Shown: piece after piece, positions 60,665 through 64,000 of the stretch
Position numbering within the stretch: position 1 is the first letter of the stretch
Layout of the letters: each line of letters opens with the position of its first letter
Assembly: GCF_042653205.1 (NCBI RefSeq)
Contig: NZ_JBHSHY010000002.1
Span: forward strand, 263,244 to 327,243
Reading direction: 5' to 3'
DNA: 64,000 nt
From: Paenibacillus_Z sp042653205
GTDB lineage: Bacteria > Bacillota > Bacilli > Paenibacillales > Paenibacillaceae
The notes under the pieces: generated by a model
The model's database searches: none
What the model was told of the DNA's origin: nothing
The model's input: only the letters and a program-made list of their open reading frames with translations
Made by a program: the position numbers and the translations under genes

Positions 60665-61450
60665 ATGGAAGGTTGGATTAAGCTTCATAGAAAAATTAGG
60701 GAAAATCCAATTTTTAATGATCTTCAGCTATATAGATTGTGGAGCATTTGTTTACTTGAAGCGAGTCATAAAAAGCATCAACAACCAGTCGGAAGACAAA
60801 CAGTTTCACTCAGTCCAGGACAATTTGTAACAGGTAGATTCGACCTTCATGGCATGTATAACAGAGGATTAAAGCGAAGCGACCAAGTTGCGGAGTATAC
60901 GGTGTGGAGATGGTTACAGACCTTAGAAAGGCATGGTTTAGTGAGCATCAATTCGAGCAACAAATTCTCCATTGTTACCGTGGTTAATTGGTCTTTTTAC
61001 CAAAATGACGAGCAACAGAATGAGCAGTCATTTGAGCAATCGATGAGCAACAAACGATCAACAAATGAGCAGCTAGTGAGCACAAACAAGAATGTAAAGA
61101 ATGATAAGAATGAAAAGAATGGTAAGAAAAAAGAGATAAAGAAGTATTTTTCTGAATTCGTCTCATTAACTGAAGCAGAATATCAGAAGCTTTGTGAAGC
61201 GGAAGGAGAAGATTTTACTAAGCGGTGTATTAGCACACTGGATAACTATAAGGGAGCTTCAGGCAGAGTGTATAAGAGCGATTACCGGGCCGTTCTCAAT
61301 TGGGTCATAGATCGTGTACGTCAAGATGAGTTGAAGGGAGCCAAGCACCATGAAGAAAATCGAATGGCCGAACGAAGGAGAAAAGATAGCAAGAATGCTG
61401 GCGAACCGTATCGAGCAGATGAAGATCCATACGCAGACCTCTACAACTAA
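60665..61450 (+). CDS. Phage replication initiator / replisome organiser-like protein
   Basis: A 261-aa protein. The N-terminus GWIKLHRKIRENPIFNDLQLYRLW and the following winged helix (YTVWRWLQTLERHGLVSI) are typical of phage replisome organisers related to DnaD. A Gln/Asn/Lys-rich linker (about 120-160, with EQQNEQSFEQ) leads to a C-terminal DnaD-like segment. The downstream helicase-loader ATPase begins inside its last 100 nt in another frame, a common pairing. ATG 60665; GTG 60659 is alternative. Confidence 0.82.
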   Translation: MEGWIKLHRKIRENPIFNDLQLYRLWSICLLEASHKKHQQPVGRQTVSLSPGQFVTGRFDLHGMYNRGLKRSDQVAEYTVWRWLQTLERHGLVSINSSNKFSIVTVVNWSFYQNDEQQNEQSFEQSMSNKRSTNEQLVSTNKNVKNDKNEKNGKKKEIKKYFSEFVSLTEAEYQKLCEAEGEDFTKRCISTLDNYKGASGRVYKSDYRAVLNWVIDRVRQDELKGAKHHEENRMAERRRKDSKNAGEPYRADEDPYADLYN

Positions 61451-62279
61451 AGAGCAAAGCTTATATAAATGTTCGATATGCTCGGACAATGAAGTGATTT
61501 ATCAATTTACTGATGAAACCAAAACTTATATCTCAAGCATGGAGCCATGTAGCTGCGTTAAAGAAAGACGATTTAAAGAGTTTAATCCTTCAGAGGATTT
61601 TACTAATAAGGAATTGCGCCACACTTTCAAAAACGCATTGATTGATGATGACAACATGAAGCAATTCGAAGCGGCAATTTCATTCATTCGGAATCTGGAT
61701 GCTCATATCAATAACGGCACATGGCTTTACGTTTTCGGTGACGAACTCAGAGCTGATTATTTAAGCAAGCAAGTCAAAGAAGCACAAAGGGCGGAATCCT
61801 TGAACAAGCAAGTAAAAGAGATGTCCGCATTCGGTACAGGTAAAACATTTCTCATGCAGTGTATAGCCAATGCTCTGGCACATCGAAAACAACCTGGAAT
61901 TTTCGTGAACGAAGAGCGGTTGTTCGGGGACATTAAAGCTACATATGAACGAAAGAACGTTGAAAGTGAAAGGGAAGTTTTACATCGTTATTATCAGGTG
62001 CCTATCCTTATGATCGATGATATTTTTTCGGCTCAATACACAGAATGGGCCGAAGGTAAATTGTTTGGCATTTTGGATGAGCGGTGGAGGAAGAAGCGAA
62101 TAACCATTTTTTCGAGCAATTACGCTGTAGGTAGGATTAAAAGCCGGCTGCCATTCAATGGCGGGAAGATTTCTAGCCGTATCACCGGTCAATCCGAATT
62201 TATTGAAATGGTTGGGCCGGATCGGCGGCGTTCCATTGATCGTGATTATATCTGGAAGAGGGGAATCGAAACGGAATGA
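61350..62279 (+). CDS. DnaC-like helicase-loader ATPase with altered P-loop
   Basis: A 309-aa AAA+ protein. An N-terminal zinc-like cluster (CSICSDNE, then EPCSCVKERRF) precedes the ATPase: WLYVFGD, a 30-residue segment, FGTGKTFLMQCIANALAH, Walker B LMIDDIF and sensor FSSNYAVG. In the family the first P-loop glycine directly precedes GTGKT; here LSKQVKEAQRAESLNKQVKE is inserted, with KQVKE twice. ATG 61350 lies in the preceding gene behind GAAGGGAGCC. It likely loads the replicative helicase, if still active. Confidence 0.82.
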   Translation: MKKIEWPNEGEKIARMLANRIEQMKIHTQTSTTKEQSLYKCSICSDNEVIYQFTDETKTYISSMEPCSCVKERRFKEFNPSEDFTNKELRHTFKNALIDDDNMKQFEAAISFIRNLDAHINNGTWLYVFGDELRADYLSKQVKEAQRAESLNKQVKEMSAFGTGKTFLMQCIANALAHRKQPGIFVNEERLFGDIKATYERKNVESEREVLHRYYQVPILMIDDIFSAQYTEWAEGKLFGILDERWRKKRITIFSSNYAVGRIKSRLPFNGGKISSRITGQSEFIEMVGPDRRRSIDRDYIWKRGIETE

Positions 62280-62641
62280 TGACTTACGAGGTAACTAAAG
62301 TTGAATACAACAAAATGAAATCTATTTTGGAGACTATCCCGAAAACGAAGGCCTTTGTTAAAGATTTCGAAAAACATGAACTTCCTGAGAATCTTCAAAC
62401 AATACCCGCTTATGTTGAAATGAGTCGCTTACTTGAATTGGTTGAAAGAGCAATTGAATTGATACTGGACGAGGACATCAAACGGCTACTAACCCATAGG
62501 TACTTAAAAGGCCAATCTTATGCTCAGACCATGTTGTTCTTTAGTGGGCTTGCTTACACCGAGAGAACATTGCTTCGCAAGATAACTGAAGGTATTAACG
62601 ATATAGCAAGATCGTTTAAAATGTGGGGTGAATTAGCATGA
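62276..62641 (+). CDS. ArpU/RinA-like phage transcription regulator, copy 1
   Basis: A 121-aa protein with a helical N-terminal half and a sigma-region-4-like C-terminus (LLTHRYLKGQSYAQTMLFFSGLAYTERTLLRKI shown in part). Such proteins activate late or packaging genes in Gram-positive phages and ICEs. It overlaps the ATPase by 4 nt and the next gene by 4 nt. Confidence 0.75.
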   Translation: MMTYEVTKVEYNKMKSILETIPKTKAFVKDFEKHELPENLQTIPAYVEMSRLLELVERAIELILDEDIKRLLTHRYLKGQSYAQTMLFFSGLAYTERTLLRKITEGINDIARSFKMWGELA

Positions 62642-63006
62642 CTAAAACGCTTGAAGTTTCGAAGGCAGAATATCGCCAAATGAAAATAACTTTGGAGCAG
62701 TATCGGAAAAACAAATCCTTATTAGGTTTTTTTGAAGCGCATTGTGAGAACAATTCTGCTGAATACGAGAAACTTAATAAGAAAGTTCAAATGATTGAAA
62801 GCTTAATCGATTTGATCGGAGATGAAGAGATTAAGAAAATCATAGCTTTCAGGTATCTTAAAGGGCAGCCTCACAAAATTACTGTTTTACATTTTGCGGG
62901 CATGTATTCTGACTCAACCATTGATAGGCGAATAATAACTGGAATTACAGAACTGATAATCGCGGCGAAGGTCACAGGAAATTTTGAGTTCTTAATCTCT
63001 AGTTGA
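62638..63006 (+). CDS. ArpU/RinA-like phage transcription regulator, copy 2
   Basis: A 122-aa paralogue of the preceding gene: both share EYxxMKxxLE near the start, a DEE/DED-IK turn and a FRYLKGQ/HRYLKGQ motif before the helix-turn-helix. The two are diverged, so the duplication is old. It ends the early gene cluster. Confidence 0.72.
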   Translation: MTKTLEVSKAEYRQMKITLEQYRKNKSLLGFFEAHCENNSAEYEKLNKKVQMIESLIDLIGDEEIKKIIAFRYLKGQPHKITVLHFAGMYSDSTIDRRIITGITELIIAAKVTGNFEFLISS

Positions 63007-63418
63007 ACATATTGCGGGTATGTGCAACTCGTTCTAAAAAAAAAGGAAAAGATCAATATTCCTAAGCGTTTGCGAAGTCGAGCGAGTTGAACAGAATGTC
63101 CGGTATGGCCAACCCAATCTCCTAGAAAATGGAGTAATTGAACGAGTGGAACTTACGTCTCATTCGCTCAATTACTCATTTGCAGGATAGGTGAAATTCA
63201 TTTTCTGAAATCGGCTCAAACCCAGTATTCCCAAGCGTTTGGCGATATGCCGCGAATTTCACAAAATATAAGATATGTGTAATTCGTTCTTCAAAAATTA
63301 CTCTGCCTGGATAGGTGGGAATATTGTAAAATTAAAGGGTGGCATTAAACTAACGGGCAGATTTGCTTAATAGTCTCCTGTAACATTATGGTACAATTTG
63401 AGGGAAGGAGGGCTCGAA
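63007..63418. other. Noncoding segment with stem-loop and diverged repeats
   Basis: No supported gene. GAGTAATTGA (63132-63141) and TCAATTACTC (63168-63177) form a perfect 10-bp inverted repeat. ATTCCTAAGCGTTTGCGA (from 63058) recurs as ATTCCCAAGCGTTTGGCGA (from 63218), and GTATGTGCAACTCGTTCT (from 63017) as ATATGTGTAATTCGTTCT (from 63276). The copies may be remnants of a duplicated site or of lost genes. Confidence 0.5.
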
Positions 63419-63877
63419 TTGACAGCTATTATTAATAAAGATGGCTACGAGTTTGTAGAGTGCATCTCATTGAATGAACACGAACTAAATCATTACTCAC
63501 CGCTGGCAGGTTCATACGCCGTAGTTCGATTCGATAGTAAGTATCTGATTTGTTTTAATACACTGAGAAAACAGTGGGAAGTACCTGCTGGAGGAAGAGA
63601 TGGCAATGAAACGACGAAGGAATGTGCGATTCGGGAGCTTTATGAGGAAACAGGGCAGGTCGTTAAGGATATGGAGCTTAGGGGCTTACTGAAAGTTAGA
63701 AAACCAGATGGAACAATGAAGTATAACCCAATTTATTATGCAGAATTAGATAAGGTAGTTCCGTTTAAAGAAAATGATGAAACAGACAAAATTTTATTTT
63801 GGAATTTTACCGATAATGTAGGTTATATCGATGAAGTTGACGAGGCAGTCCTTAGATGGTGTAAGGCATTACGCTAA
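63419..63877 (+). CDS. NUDIX hydrolase
   Basis: A 152-aa protein with the NUDIX box in PAGGRDGNETTKECAIRELYEETG (cited in part), containing REL-EETG. It hydrolyses a nucleoside diphosphate-type substrate that cannot be named. TTG 63419 is used behind GGGAAGGAGGG. It is AT-rich like the island and lies between the phage-like block and an IS end, so it may be a cargo gene. Confidence 0.82.
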   Translation: MTAIINKDGYEFVECISLNEHELNHYSPLAGSYAVVRFDSKYLICFNTLRKQWEVPAGGRDGNETTKECAIRELYEETGQVVKDMELRGLLKVRKPDGTMKYNPIYYAELDKVVPFKENDETDKILFWNFTDNVGYIDEVDEAVLRWCKALR

Positions 63878-63917
63878 ACATTCCTGTTGAGCCTAAGAAA
63901 TGGGCTTTGTAAAAAAG

Positions 63918-63968
63918 GGAGCGCCTCAGTATGATGGGTTTGTCGACAACACATCAAGGAGGCGCTCC
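63918..63968. repeat. Inverted repeat at a probable insertion-sequence left end
   Basis: GGAGCGCCT (63918-63926) and AGGCGCTCC (63960-63968) are perfect arms around 33 nt, ending 4 nt before a start codon. The hairpin would bury the ribosome site AAGGAGG, a way to hold transposase expression low when transcription comes from outside. Confidence 0.65.
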
Positions 63969-63972
63969 TACT

Positions 63973-64000
63973 ATGAAGTTTAAGCAATCAGACGTACAAA
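63973..64000 (+). CDS. Start of a gene, probably a transposase (partial)
   Basis: ATG 63973 with AAGGAGG about 10 nt upstream; only nine codons (MKFKQSDVQ) are in the window. The hairpin over the ribosome site and the short leader are typical of insertion-sequence transposases, but the family cannot be told from nine residues. Confidence 0.4.

Larger units (their letters stand above)
57060..63006. mobile_element. Early region of a prophage or ICE
   Basis: From about 57.06 kb the GC content drops sharply. The block holds integrase, repressor, Cro-like, excisionase-like, replication and ArpU/RinA-like genes in the order of a temperate element. The integrase at the left edge points inward, so attL should lie in 57050-57199, but no tRNA or repeat could be identified there. 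No structural, packaging, lysis or conjugation genes follow before the NUDIX and IS end, so the element is either truncated or continues past the window. Confidence 0.8.

Noticed and set aside
57060..63418. CRISPR array or defence system in the AT-rich island
   Set aside because: No regularly spaced repeats and no nuclease, toxin or restriction genes are visible; the content is that of an element's early region.

Overview
The window is a high-GC Bacillota chromosome segment. The gene order and the strong AGGAGG-type ribosome sites fit the Paenibacillaceae (Paenibacillus or Cohnella-like). That placement is inferred from gene order and from futalosine-type menaquinone genes beside hepT; no 16S gene is present. 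Much of the order matches the Bacillus subtilis hepT-ndk-cheR-aro-trp, ypiF-qcrABC, ypjABCD-dapB-mgsA-bsh-cca-birA-panBCD-dinG-ypmB-asnS-dnaD stretch, with local replacements.

Layout. 0-4 kb: menaquinone and prenyl side-chain genes (ubiX-like, mqnA, hepT), then ndk, cheR and a 55-aa protein. 4-16 kb: an aromatic amino acid supraoperon aroC-aroB-aroH / trpEDCFBA / hisC-tyrA. The trpE leader holds a long array of NAG triplets and an attenuator, the hallmark of TRAP control. 15.8-20 kb: a possible short terminated RNA, an ECF sigma/anti-sigma pair, a histidine phosphatase, an unrecognised 415-aa protein and an IDEAL-only protein. 20-25 kb: DUF2487 protein, menaquinol:cytochrome c reductase qcrABC, ypjA, ypjB and a convergent YitT gene. 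25.8-36 kb: MazG-like, TPR, dapB, mgsA, bacillithiol genes bshB1/bshA, cca, birA, a structured leader, panBCD and a TPR protein. 36-47.8 kb: dinG, rex, mtaD, ypmB, a membrane protein paired with a compact FtsH-like protease, hbd, ackA, asnS and dnaD. 47.9-52.1 kb: a TPP riboswitch and a thiamine-precursor ABC transporter, then a TatD hydrolase. 52.3-57 kb: a Zur-like regulator, a metallo-beta-lactamase gene broken by an in-frame amber codon, a transporter fragment, several small orphan genes, a group of Spo0A-box-like sites, a cyclic-di-GMP-I riboswitch directly in front of a 57-aa protein, and a DUF59 protein.

From about 57.06 kb composition falls to AT-rich. A phage/ICE-like early region begins: tyrosine integrase, a large XRE repressor, a divergent Cro-like gene with six copies of a 14-bp operator, an excisionase-like protein, a replication initiator, a DnaC-like ATPase whose P-loop is displaced, and two tandem ArpU/RinA-like regulators. 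It is followed by a NUDIX gene and the probable left end of an insertion sequence cut by the window.

The least explained parts are the c-di-GMP riboswitch/57-aa protein locus with its Spo0A-like sites, the island's regulatory switch, the split-looking FtsH-like pair, and two candidate structured RNAs (15.85 kb and the panB leader).
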